From the NCBI GenBank assembly GCA_934277375.1, contig CAKQTZ010000004.1:124001-188000 (forward strand): 64,000 bases of DNA, written 5' to 3'. The stretch's first letter is position 1. Each line of letters begins with the position of its first letter. Source of the DNA: an uncultured Coprococcus sp. GTDB taxonomy: Bacteria; Bacillota; Clostridia; Lachnospirales; Lachnospiraceae. The notes below the pieces were generated by a model. The model had not been told where the DNA came from. It worked only from the letters and a program-made list of their open reading frames with translations, and searched no databases. A program made the position numbers and the translations under genes. Positions 49,144 to 59,458 of the stretch are shown here, piece after piece.

Positions 49144-52100
49144 ATGTCAAGAAAGAGGATAGCTATACTCACAGCGGAGGCTGATGAGTATACACAGGGT
49201 AGATTCCTTTCGGGTTTTTTTGAGGAGGCATTTCATCTGGATTATGATGTGTGCGTTTTTTCTATGTATCTGAAGTATCAGGACACAGACAGCCGGGAAG
49301 TGGGCGATGCGAACATATTTAATCTGGTGGAATTCGATAAGTATGATGCGGTGTTGATATGTTCCGACAGGATCAGGACTCCAGGTACAGCGGAGGGGCT
49401 GTATTGGCGGCTGAAGCAGGAGTTTGACGGACCGGTTCTGGTTGTGGGGGATTATGTGGACGGATATGAATCCATAAATATCGACCACAGAAGAAATATT
49501 GAGATCCTGACGGATCACCTGATAGAGGTACACGGATACAGGAATATAGTTATGCTTGACGGCTGGGAGAGCAGTGCCAATTCTTCGCTTAAGAAAGATG
49601 GATTTCTGGACAGCCTTAAGAGGCATGGCCTAAAAGCGGATGACAGTCTGATACGCTATGGCAGCTGCTGGTATGATTCCGGCAGGGAATTGGCTGACGA
49701 ACTGGCAGAAAGCAGGGACGGTCTTCCACAGGCGGTAGTGTGCGCAGACGACTATATGGCTCTCGGTCTGGCTTCAGAGCTGGAGAGACTGGGGATAAAT
49801 GTTCCGGGAGATATAGCAGTGGTTGGATATGACACCATGGAGCGGAACGACGAGAGGACAGTTCCGCTGACTTCGGTCGACATATCTGCCCGGGAGGACG
49901 GCGCATATGCGGCAAGGTGGATAGATGCCAGACTGAATGGCAGAGCCCCGGAGAAATATGAATGCGGTGCAGCTATACACTGGGGAGCCAGCTGTGGATG
50001 CAGGAGATGCTCGGACAAGCAGGCGGGAAGAAAGCGTTCTGTATGGGAGATAAAGGCAAAACCGGGCAGCTATGGTTCTTACTATAATCATATGATGGAG
50101 GATCTGCTGTCACAGCGTGATTACAGAGATTTCTACAACACTGTATTTCAGTATGCAAATATAGATGGTAATCTTAAGAATTTTAGTTTATGTCTCAACG
50201 AATACTGGAATGCTCCAGAGGTCATGATGGGGGCGAATGCATTCAGGGTTGGCTACACTAAGAATATGTACAGGATAATAAAACTCGGCGAGACGGGAAA
50301 TGCCATAGATTTTGATGACTGCTTTGATGTGTCGAGACTTGTACCTGAGCTCTGCAGCGACAGAAGTGAACCAGATGCATATGTATTTACACCGTTAAAT
50401 TTTGATGACAGATGTTTTGGCTATGCGGTGGTGAGCCATGGAAAAGCGTGTAAAGCATACGATAGCTCATACAGTACATGGTTAAAACAGATAATGCAGG
50501 GCATGGAGGCGTTCTACAGACAGGCCAGCCTGCAGAAACTGCTGGATAAGGTCAATGCCTCCCAGATAAGAGATGACCTGACGGGAATGTATAACTACAA
50601 TGGATTTGTCGGCAGATGCAGGGAAATGTGCGATGACGCACTTGAAAAAGGGAAGCGTATCATGCTGCTTTCCATAGATATGAATGGACTGGGGCAGATT
50701 AATGCCAGACTCGGCAGGAAAACAGGGGATGATGCCATACAGTCACTTGCGGATATGATAGTATCATCCATAGGTAAGTCAGATGTATGCATGAGAATGT
50801 GTAATGATGAATTCGTAGTGGCATCACAAGTCGAGGCAGAAACCGATGAATACGCCATGAAAATAGTAGAACGGGTACAGACAAAGCTCAGGGAATTCAA
50901 TGAGGCAAACCGTGATAATTATGTCATTGATATGTGTTATGCGACAGATACGGAAGTAATAACCAGTGCAGAGGCTTTAGATAATTATATAAATGACTTG
51001 ATAAGCCGGAAGAACAATGATAAGATGCAGGCGTATATAGACAGGTCGCGCAATGCAGAGTTGTCACAGGCGGATATAGAGAACGACAGGATTGTCGCGG
51101 AGATCCTGGATAAGAATCTGCTGACATACTATTTTCAGCCTATTGTCAATGCCCGTACAGGACAGATATATGCATATGAGGTTCTTATGAGATCTGCCGG
51201 TGAGTATCACATGTCACCGCTTGATATAATACAGAGTGCGGAGAGGATGGGAAGACTCGGCGATGTTGAGAGGGCGACATTTATCAATGTGCTGGAACTT
51301 ATAGAGAATAAAAGAGGAGAGCTGGAGGGGAGAAAGATATTCCTGAACAGCATTCCGGGATGTAGACTATCGAAGGAAGATACGGCGGTCATTGAAGAAA
51401 AATTGAAGCGGCTTGGCAGTCAGGTTGTAATAGAGTTCACAGAGGAAGCAGAGATGAGTGATCAGCTTCTTGACCAGATAAAGGATAAATATGGCAGGAT
51501 GAATATAGAGACGGCTATCGATGATTATGGATCGGGCTACTCCAATGTCAACAATCTTCTCAGATATATGCCAAGGTATGTGAAGATCGACAGGATGCTC
51601 ATGACGAACATACATGACGATCCTCAGAAACAGCATTTTGTAAAGGATATTATAGAGTTTGCTCATGACAATGATATAGTCACCCTTGCAGAGGGCGTTG
51701 AGCTTGACATGGAACTCAGGGAAGTGATCAGACTGGGAGCTGATCTCATACAGGGATATTATACGGCAAAACCATCTCCTGAAGCGGTCGCAGAGATAGA
51801 TAAGAGGGTTGTGACGGAGATAGTTCAGTACAACCAGAATGAGATCACCAGATATGGTAAAAAGATCTATGTTATAACAGATGAAGATGAGATATCCATG
51901 GTTCAGCTTGCGTTCAACAAATATACGGCTCTTGACTTTAAGAAAGTGGGAGATCAGTATAGATATGTTAATATGACAGGAACTCCGGGCTTCAAGTCCA
52001 ATATGCTCGTGACCATCGGTGATGGATTCAGGGGAGAACTCAGGGTTGACAGTATCAGTCTGGGAGGTGAGAAAGGCAATCCGTGTATACGGATTGGAGA

Positions 52101-52938
52101 GAACTGCGATGTCAGGATATTGCTTACCGGTGATAATGAACTCAGGACCGGTGGAATTCAGGTTGCAGAGAGCTCCAGACTGGAGATTGCGGGCGATGGA
52201 GATCTGAGGATCACGCTTGCCGGTGGACGATATTTTGGAATTGGCAACGATTTCTCATCAAGACATGGAGATTTGTATTTTAACCAGGATGGAACACTGT
52301 CTATAACAGCCACGGGCATGAAAGGTATAGGTATAGGTTCGGGGCTTGGTGGTAATATCTATATAAGCCACGGAAGATACGAGATAGACCAGAGAGGTCA
52401 GGAAGGCGTTGTGATCGGCTGTATCGACAGCGATTGCAGGCTTCATATAGAGAACTGTGATATGGAGATATACAACGGAATAGCGAGGAGTGTCACGATC
52501 GGTTCATATAATGGAAGTGCAGATATAGATATAGAGAATATATCGGGTAAGATGTCAGGTGCTTCCATAATAACATCTGTTATAGGAACCATAACGGGCC
52601 AGTTCTGCAGGGTCAGAATGCAGAATATCAATGTCACCATGAACATCAGGGCCAATGAGTGCTATGGAATAGGAAGCAGACAGGGTGACACAGATATAGC
52701 CATCCGTTATGCTTATGTGAAGGTAGTGGCACAGGGCAAGGATGCATATGCCATGGGTAATTCCACTCGTAATGCCAGACTTCAGTTGTCTAATTCAGAT
52801 ATAAACACTCAGGTTATCAACAGCATCGGTACAGATATCGGAGCAGAGGAAAAAGATATAAAGATTGGTAATGGAAGAGTGAATTTTATGATAAATGGAG
52901 TATCCAAACACAGGGAGATCCAAATGATTGACTTGTAA
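49144..52938 (+). CDS. Multidomain c-di-GMP phosphodiesterase: LacI-type sensor, degenerate GGDEF, EAL, beta-helix
   Basis: The 1264-residue protein has no signal peptide or membrane span. Residues 1-290 match the LacI/periplasmic-binding sensor fold without its helix-turn-helix (VVCADDYMALGLASELERLG, IAVVGYDTMERND). A GAF-like stretch spans about 320-460. The GGDEF domain (476-640) reads MCNDEF near 551, so cyclase activity is unlikely. The EAL domain keeps Glu679 (AYEVLMR), NSIP, Asp793-Asp794 (IDDYGSGYS), VKID, AEGVE and QGYY, so it is probably active. Residues 935-1264 show repeating GIGS-type short strands like a parallel beta-helix of the Cthe_2159 carbohydrate-binding kind. It precedes the acetylation genes. 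Confidence 0.88.
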   Translation: MSRKRIAILTAEADEYTQGRFLSGFFEEAFHLDYDVCVFSMYLKYQDTDSREVGDANIFNLVEFDKYDAVLICSDRIRTPGTAEGLYWRLKQEFDGPVLVVGDYVDGYESINIDHRRNIEILTDHLIEVHGYRNIVMLDGWESSANSSLKKDGFLDSLKRHGLKADDSLIRYGSCWYDSGRELADELAESRDGLPQAVVCADDYMALGLASELERLGINVPGDIAVVGYDTMERNDERTVPLTSVDISAREDGAYAARWIDARLNGRAPEKYECGAAIHWGASCGCRRCSDKQAGRKRSVWEIKAKPGSYGSYYNHMMEDLLSQRDYRDFYNTVFQYANIDGNLKNFSLCLNEYWNAPEVMMGANAFRVGYTKNMYRIIKLGETGNAIDFDDCFDVSRLVPELCSDRSEPDAYVFTPLNFDDRCFGYAVVSHGKACKAYDSSYSTWLKQIMQGMEAFYRQASLQKLLDKVNASQIRDDLTGMYNYNGFVGRCREMCDDALEKGKRIMLLSIDMNGLGQINARLGRKTGDDAIQSLADMIVSSIGKSDVCMRMCNDEFVVASQVEAETDEYAMKIVERVQTKLREFNEANRDNYVIDMCYATDTEVITSAEALDNYINDLISRKNNDKMQAYIDRSRNAELSQADIENDRIVAEILDKNLLTYYFQPIVNARTGQIYAYEVLMRSAGEYHMSPLDIIQSAERMGRLGDVERATFINVLELIENKRGELEGRKIFLNSIPGCRLSKEDTAVIEEKLKRLGSQVVIEFTEEAEMSDQLLDQIKDKYGRMNIETAIDDYGSGYSNVNNLLRYMPRYVKIDRMLMTNIHDDPQKQHFVKDIIEFAHDNDIVTLAEGVELDMELREVIRLGADLIQGYYTAKPSPEAVAEIDKRVVTEIVQYNQNEITRYGKKIYVITDEDEISMVQLAFNKYTALDFKKVGDQYRYVNMTGTPGFKSNMLVTIGDGFRGELRVDSISLGGEKGNPCIRIGENCDVRILLTGDNELRTGGIQVAESSRLEIAGDGDLRITLAGGRYFGIGNDFSSRHGDLYFNQDGTLSITATGMKGIGIGSGLGGNIYISHGRYEIDQRGQEGVVIGCIDSDCRLHIENCDMEIYNGIARSVTIGSYNGSADIDIENISGKMSGASIITSVIGTITGQFCRVRMQNINVTMNIRANECYGIGSRQGDTDIAIRYAYVKVVAQGKDAYAMGNSTRNARLQLSNSDINTQVINSIGTDIGAEEKDIKIGNGRVNFMINGVSKHREIQMIDL

Positions 52939-52957
52939 GTTAGGAGAGATAATAAGT

Positions 52958-54388
52958 ATGGTTTTTTCAAGTTTGATATTTTTATTTGTATTTCTTACAG
53001 CAAATCTTATTGTATATTTTGCGGTTAGCCCGCAGCAACGCAATAAGGTACTGCTCATATTTTCGTTGATATTTTATGCATGGGGTGGTCCACGTTATCT
53101 GCTGCTTCTGGCAGGGGAGACCATGGTCAGCTGGATATTTGCACTTAAGATAAGCGAGGCGAGGGCAGGATATACGAAGCGGTCAGAGAAGTTTTATCTT
53201 GTCTGTGACATTGTGATCATGCTGCTCTGCCTGTCGATATTCAAATATCTGGGATTTTTCGTGGGAAATATAAACGCGATATTCGGGGTTCCAAAGGTTG
53301 TTCCGAATATAACGCTTCCAATAGGAATATCGTTCTATACGTTTCAGCTCATATCGTATGTCGTGGATGTATACAGAAATGATGTGCGTCCACAGAAGGA
53401 GTACTGGAAACTGCTCCTCTACTCAAGCCTGTTTCATCAGTGTGTGGCCGGACCGATAGTGAGGTACGAGACAGTAGCCGATGAGATAGACCACAGAAAG
53501 ATCACTGGAAATGATATATATATGGGAGTCAGGAGATTTTCGGTGGGTCTTGCCAAGAAGGCTATACTGGCGAATTCGTGTGCTAACATAGCGGATACTC
53601 TGCTCCCGGCTGGTGTATCTGCCCTCAAACAGCAGACAACACTAGGCATGTGGTTTGGAATGATAGCATACATGCTTCAGATATATCTGGATTTCTCGGC
53701 GTATTCGGATATGGCTATAGGAATGGGACGTATGGTAGGCTTCCACTATGATGAAAACTTTAATTATCCATACATGGCAAAATCGGTAAACAATTTCTGG
53801 AGAAGATGGCATATATCGCTTAGCTCGTTCTTCAGAGATTATGTGTATATACCTCTGGGTGGCAATAGGTGCGGCACTGCAAAGTATATAAGAAATATGG
53901 CTATAGTATGGTTCCTCACAGGAATGTGGCATGGTGCCAGCTGGAATTATATATTCTGGGGACTCTATTATCTTGCATTTCTCCTTCTCGAGAAGTTTTA
54001 TCTCGGGGGAAGGCTTGGACCTGTGGCATCGCATATATACACGCTGCTGGTTATTCTGTTTGGCTGGACAATATTTAAGTTCGAGAATCTGGCTGAACTC
54101 GGAACAGTTATCATAGGAATGTTTGGCATAGGAAATGCGGGATTTGCCAATATGGCTCTTGGAACAGTATTCCTTAAGAATCTGTTCTTCCTGATATTTG
54201 CATGTGTTGCATGTACAGATCTTGGAAAGAAGATTAAAAAGTGGGCTATCGCTGTTGGAAAGGTGAATCCGCTGGTGCTCACTATACATAATGTATGTGA
54301 CATGATCCTGCCGGCACTTTTGGTATTGATATCTGTTTTTGCTCTGGCAGGGGCAAGTTACAATCCATTCCTGTATTTTCAGTTCTGA
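52958..54388 (+). CDS. MBOAT-family O-acyltransferase (AlgI/PatA-like)
   Basis: MBOAT proteins of the AlgI/DltB group move acyl groups, usually acetyl, across the membrane to extracellular glycans. This 476-residue protein has about ten membrane segments, the motif NFWRRWHISLSSFFRDYVYIPLGG and the catalytic His325 in FLTGMWHGASWNY. ATG 52958 has AGGAGA ten bases upstream, 19 bp after the EAL gene, so they are one operon. The DHHW protein next door is its expected outer partner. Confidence 0.93.
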   Translation: MVFSSLIFLFVFLTANLIVYFAVSPQQRNKVLLIFSLIFYAWGGPRYLLLLAGETMVSWIFALKISEARAGYTKRSEKFYLVCDIVIMLLCLSIFKYLGFFVGNINAIFGVPKVVPNITLPIGISFYTFQLISYVVDVYRNDVRPQKEYWKLLLYSSLFHQCVAGPIVRYETVADEIDHRKITGNDIYMGVRRFSVGLAKKAILANSCANIADTLLPAGVSALKQQTTLGMWFGMIAYMLQIYLDFSAYSDMAIGMGRMVGFHYDENFNYPYMAKSVNNFWRRWHISLSSFFRDYVYIPLGGNRCGTAKYIRNMAIVWFLTGMWHGASWNYIFWGLYYLAFLLLEKFYLGGRLGPVASHIYTLLVILFGWTIFKFENLAELGTVIIGMFGIGNAGFANMALGTVFLKNLFFLIFACVACTDLGKKIKKWAIAVGKVNPLVLTIHNVCDMILPALLVLISVFALAGASYNPFLYFQF

Positions 54389-54442
54389 TATACGGCGTAG
54401 AAATTGTTGTTCGTGGTGCAGCCACGGGAATTGTAGGTAGAG

Positions 54443-55870
54443 ATGAAGAGAAGATATACAAGAAGTCAAAAACAGCAAATTAGAAAATTCAGGGCACTGG
54501 GCGTCCTGGTTTTTGCAGCAGTCATGGCTGTGGGAGCGTTTATAGGATTGTTGTTTTTTGTGAGACCAAAAACATCAGTTATGGAAAAAAGAGAACTGGC
54601 AAAGTTTCCGGCATTTACAGTCACGTCATTTCTGGATGGATCGTATTTCGAGGCTGTGTCGCTGTGGTATTCTGACACATATCCTATGAGGGACAAGCTG
54701 GTGTCAGCTGACCAGAGCCTGAAGTCGTTGTATGGTATTCAGACGGGAACCCAGGTGGTTGGAGGGAATACAAAGGGCGATGAGATACCGGATGTGGAAG
54801 ATACCCCAGACGGTACTACTGATAAGGCGACGATAACAGAACAGGCGACTGAGGCTGTCACGGAGGATCCTGAGATAGGAATTTCGACCAGTCAGACGGC
54901 GGGAAATAATAAGTCTACGGAGACCAGTACAGTGCAGTCGGTTGATCCACCGGATTCTAAGGCTATGGATGCTGCATTCCAGAAACAGTTACAGGATAAT
55001 CTGTATGTAAAGGATGGTGCGGCATACAGCTTGTACTATTTTGTTCAGGATTCGGCTACGGAATATATAGATGCACTCAACTATGCTGCGGCACAGCTCT
55101 CAGGACAGACGAATGTGTATGATATACTGATTCCTAACAATTCGGGAGTTCTCCTGTCGGATTCAGAACTTAAGAAGCTGGGAGGCTCAGATCAGAAACA
55201 GGCGATAGAATATTATTACAGCAAGATGCAGGGTGTTAAGACGGTTGATATATTTGATACACTTAAGGCACATAACGATGAATATATATTCTTCCGGACG
55301 GATCATCACTGGACTGCAGATGGCGCATTTTATGCATATGAGAATTTCTGTAAAGTTAAGGGTATAACAGAGATTCCGCTTGCAGACAGGAAGAAAGACA
55401 CTTTTGAAGGATTCCTTGGAAGCTTTTACAATACATTACAGAACTCTGATATGAAGAAGAATCCTGACACCATATATGCATATGAACCTGTCGGAACGAA
55501 TGATATGACGTACTGGAACGACGATGGTTCAGAGCAGAAATGGAATGTGATAATGGACGTGAATGGATGGGATAAGGGTACTCTCTATTCCACATTTATC
55601 GGCGGTGATAAGCCGATGGCGGTTATACAGAATCCTAAGGTAACAGATGGATCATCCTGTGTGGTCATGAAAGAGTCATATGGAAATGCATTTGTACCGT
55701 ATCTGGTAGATCACTATTCAACAATATATGTGCTAGATTACAGGTATTCACAGGTAAATATTCTGGATTTTGTTAAGAGTAAGAATGTTGATGACCTTAT
55801 ATGCATTAACAATATATCGCTTATAGGAGATCAGGATGTGGCGGCAACTATAAGCAATCTGCTGCAATAG
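54443..55870 (+). CDS. DHHW-family (AlgX/SGNH-like) exopolysaccharide acetylation protein
   Basis: The 475-residue protein has a basic N-terminus and one signal anchor (residues about 18-42), a Thr/Glu-rich linker (about 110-175) and an extracytoplasmic domain. It contains the family motif RTDHHWTADGAFYAY (Asp287, His288, His289, Trp290) and a late VVMKESYGNAFVPYL bearing the serine of the triad. DHHW proteins sit next to MBOAT genes and finish O-acetyl transfer to the glycan outside the cell. The 54-bp gap from the MBOAT gene contains a small CGTGG-TGCA-CCACG stem. Confidence 0.9.
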   Translation: MKRRYTRSQKQQIRKFRALGVLVFAAVMAVGAFIGLLFFVRPKTSVMEKRELAKFPAFTVTSFLDGSYFEAVSLWYSDTYPMRDKLVSADQSLKSLYGIQTGTQVVGGNTKGDEIPDVEDTPDGTTDKATITEQATEAVTEDPEIGISTSQTAGNNKSTETSTVQSVDPPDSKAMDAAFQKQLQDNLYVKDGAAYSLYYFVQDSATEYIDALNYAAAQLSGQTNVYDILIPNNSGVLLSDSELKKLGGSDQKQAIEYYYSKMQGVKTVDIFDTLKAHNDEYIFFRTDHHWTADGAFYAYENFCKVKGITEIPLADRKKDTFEGFLGSFYNTLQNSDMKKNPDTIYAYEPVGTNDMTYWNDDGSEQKWNVIMDVNGWDKGTLYSTFIGGDKPMAVIQNPKVTDGSSCVVMKESYGNAFVPYLVDHYSTIYVLDYRYSQVNILDFVKSKNVDDLICINNISLIGDQDVAATISNLLQ

Positions 55871-56038
55871 AAACAAATGATAACTGTGGCGGGTACACAG
55901 TGGTACACTTTTTTGAGCTTGTGGGAGCTTGGATTAGGAGAAAAAGATTCAATATGCTGGCTGAGATAACGGTCAAGTCATATTATCAGGATAAGGTTCA
56001 GAACAGGCTGGAGGAGACAGACAGGAAGGAGAAGGATG

Positions 56039-56824
56039 ATGAAAAAACTTGGATTTATAGGTATGGGAAATATGGCTCAGGCATTGTGTGCCGGATTTAC
56101 AGGTTCGGGAAAGATTGCTGTGGGGGATGTGTATGCATATGCACCTCACTATGATAAGTTATCCAAGAATGCTGAGACATATGGTTTTGTGCCATGTAAG
56201 TCACTGGCAGAGCTTGTGGATTCTGTAGACACTGTCATCATGGCATGTAAGCCATATCAGATAAATGATGTGCTTCAGGAAGTGGGGGAGAAACTACACG
56301 GCAAGGCGCTCATATCTATTGCGGCTGGCTGGAATTTCAAGAAGTACAGCGAGTATTTTGACAGTTCTGTGCGCGTCCAGTTTGTTATGCCGAATACTCC
56401 TGCAATGGTCTATGAAGGCGTGATGCTGTTTGAGACACAGAATACACTTGAGACGGAGGAGAGAGAGCAGATCAAGGATCTGTTTGCTGCTGTGGGAATT
56501 GTGGAGGAACTTCCATCTGAACTGATGGGAATCGGTGGAGCTGTGACAGGATGTGGTCCTGCATTTGTGGATTTGTTTATAGAAGGGTATGCTGACGCGG
56601 CAGTAAAATACGGCATTCCGCGACTTACTGCATACAGACTAATATCACAGATGATACTTGGATCAGCCAAGCTTCAGCTTGAAACCGGAAATCACCCGGG
56701 AGTTTTGAAGGATAATGTTTGTTCACCTTCAGGAACGACCATATGCGGTGTGGCATCGCTGGAGGAGTCGGGACTCAGAAGTGCATGTATCAAGTCGATA
56801 GATGCGATAATGAACAAGAAGTAA
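56039..56824 (+). CDS. proC: Pyrroline-5-carboxylate reductase
   Basis: ProC makes proline from pyrroline-5-carboxylate with NAD(P)H. The 261-residue protein has LGFIGMGNMAQALCAGF at the N-terminus, FVMPNTPAMVYEGVML and the C-terminal signature LKDNVCSPSGTTICGVASLE. ATG 56039 is seven bases from AAGGAG; ATG 56036 is an alternative. It is preceded by a 168-bp gap after the DHHW gene; a short open frame there is not convincing. No other proline gene is near. A bidirectional terminator follows. Confidence 0.95.
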   Translation: MKKLGFIGMGNMAQALCAGFTGSGKIAVGDVYAYAPHYDKLSKNAETYGFVPCKSLAELVDSVDTVIMACKPYQINDVLQEVGEKLHGKALISIAAGWNFKKYSEYFDSSVRVQFVMPNTPAMVYEGVMLFETQNTLETEEREQIKDLFAAVGIVEELPSELMGIGGAVTGCGPAFVDLFIEGYADAAVKYGIPRLTAYRLISQMILGSAKLQLETGNHPGVLKDNVCSPSGTTICGVASLEESGLRSACIKSIDAIMNKK

Positions 56825-56838
56825 TATTTGCGGTGGGA

Positions 56839-56875
56839 AAAAAGGAAGTGCACATGTGAGATGGCACTTCCTTTT
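56839..56875. terminator. Bidirectional terminator between proC and the kinase gene
   Basis: AAAGGAAGTGC and GCACTTCCTTT pair around a 12-base loop, with A and T runs outside, ending both convergent genes. The kinase stop is only four bases away. Confidence 0.85.
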
Positions 56876-56878
56876 GTG

Positions 56879-59458
56879 TTATTCGTGGAATTTTGACAGA
56901 ATGCTGATCAACTGCCTGATATTAAGAGGTTTTGACAGATGCTCATTCATTCCTGCCAGACGGCATCTCTCAATATCCTTGGCAAATGCATTTGCGGTTA
57001 TGGCTATGATAGGGATGCTGCCTGCATCGGGGTGGTCAAGCTTTCTTATGGCGCAGGAGGCAGATATTCCGTCCATGACAGGCATCTGAAGATCCATAAG
57101 GATGCCGTTGTAGGTGCCCGGTGCTGAGCTGGAAAACATGTCCACGCATATCGCTCCATTTTCGGCCCGGCTGCAGGATATACCGTTCATACCCAGAAGC
57201 TCAGATACAACCTCATAGTTGAGTTCATTGTCCTCTGCCACAAGAAGATGCATGCCTGAGCAGGCTGAGGTGGCAGGACTGTTCTCTATATCCGATCCGG
57301 TCCACAGATCATCCTTTATAACGTATGGGACATCTATCTGTATCTCCATGACAGTTCCTTTGCCGACGGTGCTCTGGACATCTATGTTACCGTGCATCAG
57401 ATCCACGAGCTCTTTCACAATGGCAAGACCAAGACCGCTTCCCCGGACGTTATTTATGCGGGTGTCGGTTTCACGCGAAAATTTGCTGAACATCTCAGCC
57501 TGATATTCGGGTTTTATGCCTATTCCGGTGTCGCTTATGCGGGCTGTGAGCCTTATATTGTCAGAGCCTGGAATAGCTGATTCAAACATCTCGAATTCAA
57601 TGCTGCCTCCGGCGGGGGTGAATTTTATGGAGTTTGATAACAGGTTAGCGTAGATCTGTTTCAGTTTCAGACTATCCGCGATAATATATTCGTGTGATAT
57701 GTCATGGCAGTTAAATGATATGGTCAGATCACCTTTCATGAGCTCCTGGTCAAATATCCTGCTCAGGGTGTTGCAGAGTCCGGACACAGAGATTTCGTGT
57801 GGGTTTAGCTGCTGTCTGCCATTTTCCAGACTGGTGATATCCAGGATGTTGTTTACCAGTTGCTCTATGTATGTACCGGAAGTCTGGAGCTTGCTCAGCG
57901 CGTCATCCATTTTGGATGCGTTGCCCTGGGAATGACGGGCGATATCTGCAAATCCCATAACTGCGTTCATAGGAGTCCTGATATCGTGAGCCATCTTGGA
58001 CAGAAATTCGGTCTTTGCCTCATTTGCCTTGTTGGCCTCCTCGGCTATGAACATCCAGTCCTGCTCACGTCTCTTCTGTTCACTGATGAGCCTTGTCACA
58101 TATAGGACATTTGTCACATTTCCCATGGAATCTCTCTTTTTGACGATAAATCTTGCCGAGTGCCAGTTTCCGTCATTTGCCAGATAATCCATGGCCAGAG
58201 TTTCCTCGGAATGGAGTCTCTCGGCGACGGTGGACAGGTCAAAGAAATTCAGTATCTTGTCCTGATATTCTGGTCTGACAAATCTGTAACACAGTTCAGT
58301 CATCTTGGAAGATGCTCGTCCCATGCGCCCTGTAAGTCTGTGTACCTCGTTGTCGCTGGATACTTCCTCGTACATATCCTGAGTCAGATCTATCCTGTAT
58401 ATTGCAAAGTAGATCTTGCTTATGGCGGAGATGATCTCGTTGTTGAGGTTTGCCTCATCCAGCGCTTCCTGCAGTTTTCTTCTTGCATTTTGTTCATAGG
58501 CTACAAGGTCGTCTATGTGTTTGAAGCCCATTATGACCTTGGAGTTGGATGTCAGGTCGAAAGGGAATACTTCGGCTTCAAAGTACTCCTGACATGCTGT
58601 GTTAGGAATAGTCTGGTAGCGGTATGACAGTCTGCCGTGGGCTGCCAGATGATCCAGTATGTGCTCTGTGCTGAGAACATTCAAAAAGTCCGGTGCACTT
58701 TCTTTGATAACGAAACGGTCATAATAGGATTTGATGACCTCTGAATATGATGAGGTCCTTCCGGCCTCAATATTTCCAACTTTGTTGACATTTGCTATTG
58801 AGTCAAGTTTCAATGGTTCAGCGGTGTCTAGTTTTAGATCTACGCAGTACACCGATATATAGTCTGTAGACAGAACCGACAGGAATTTCTTCTCGCGCTC
58901 AAGTTCAGCCAGACTTCTCTCAAGAGAACGGTTCCTCTGTTCAAGCAGCTGCGTCATTCGCAGTGTCTCCCTGACATTTCCGAGATGACCTCCAACAACG
59001 CCCAGCAGGTTGATGAATGATTCGGATTTATTCATCTCTGGGTTGTCTATGCCTATGAAACCTCTGAGTTGGTTTTTGTAGAAGATAGGGAAGGCTATCT
59101 CAGAATGTATATTCTGGATCTTGAGAAGCTGGTATTCGGATGGCATGAGCTCTCTGACATCCTCTACATTGTCTATGATGACACTGTCTCCCCTTTCAAA
59201 AGCTTCAAGCCAGTATGGCATGTCTTCAGGCATTACGTCCTGGAGATTGTCTATCCACGGTTCGACATTGTCCGCGCACCACTCGTACGAATTGCGGAAA
59301 AGGCCGGTAGTTTCATCTCTGTCAAATATATATACTCGTCCTGAAGATGTGTAACTTCCGATGATCCTGAGAAGAGTCTGTATAGATGTTCTTAGTTCAT
59401 CGCGGTTCTGGGCACGGTCGATGGCGACCATCTGCTGTAGGATTAAAAAATTGTCCAT
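56879..59458 (-). CDS. Soluble hybrid histidine kinase (GAF-PAS-HisKA-HATPase-REC)
   Basis: The 859-residue protein has no membrane segment, so it senses an internal signal. Residues about 15-165 are GAF-like (NQLRGFIGIDNP), and 205-470 hold two PAS-like blocks. The kinase core follows with His491 in FLSKMAHDIRTPMNA, the N box LLSNSIKFTPAG, G1 DTGIGI and G2 GSGLGLAIV. A receiver ends the chain, with Asp789 in ILMDLQMPVMDG. AAGGAGG precedes the ATG. The receiver implies a phosphorelay; the divergent operon starts 192 bp away and encodes both an Hpt protein and a REC/HD-GYP output, a complete relay. Confidence 0.92.
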   Translation of the reverse strand: MDNFLILQQMVAIDRAQNRDELRTSIQTLLRIIGSYTSSGRVYIFDRDETTGLFRNSYEWCADNVEPWIDNLQDVMPEDMPYWLEAFERGDSVIIDNVEDVRELMPSEYQLLKIQNIHSEIAFPIFYKNQLRGFIGIDNPEMNKSESFINLLGVVGGHLGNVRETLRMTQLLEQRNRSLERSLAELEREKKFLSVLSTDYISVYCVDLKLDTAEPLKLDSIANVNKVGNIEAGRTSSYSEVIKSYYDRFVIKESAPDFLNVLSTEHILDHLAAHGRLSYRYQTIPNTACQEYFEAEVFPFDLTSNSKVIMGFKHIDDLVAYEQNARRKLQEALDEANLNNEIISAISKIYFAIYRIDLTQDMYEEVSSDNEVHRLTGRMGRASSKMTELCYRFVRPEYQDKILNFFDLSTVAERLHSEETLAMDYLANDGNWHSARFIVKKRDSMGNVTNVLYVTRLISEQKRREQDWMFIAEEANKANEAKTEFLSKMAHDIRTPMNAVMGFADIARHSQGNASKMDDALSKLQTSGTYIEQLVNNILDITSLENGRQQLNPHEISVSGLCNTLSRIFDQELMKGDLTISFNCHDISHEYIIADSLKLKQIYANLLSNSIKFTPAGGSIEFEMFESAIPGSDNIRLTARISDTGIGIKPEYQAEMFSKFSRETDTRINNVRGSGLGLAIVKELVDLMHGNIDVQSTVGKGTVMEIQIDVPYVIKDDLWTGSDIENSPATSACSGMHLLVAEDNELNYEVVSELLGMNGISCSRAENGAICVDMFSSSAPGTYNGILMDLQMPVMDGISASCAIRKLDHPDAGSIPIIAITANAFAKDIERCRLAGMNEHLSKPLNIRQLISILSKFHE

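Noticed and set aside
55900..56154. 84-residue open frame between the DHHW gene and proC
   Set aside because: It overlaps proC in another frame, has no ribosome site and its C-terminal half is the shadow of proC.
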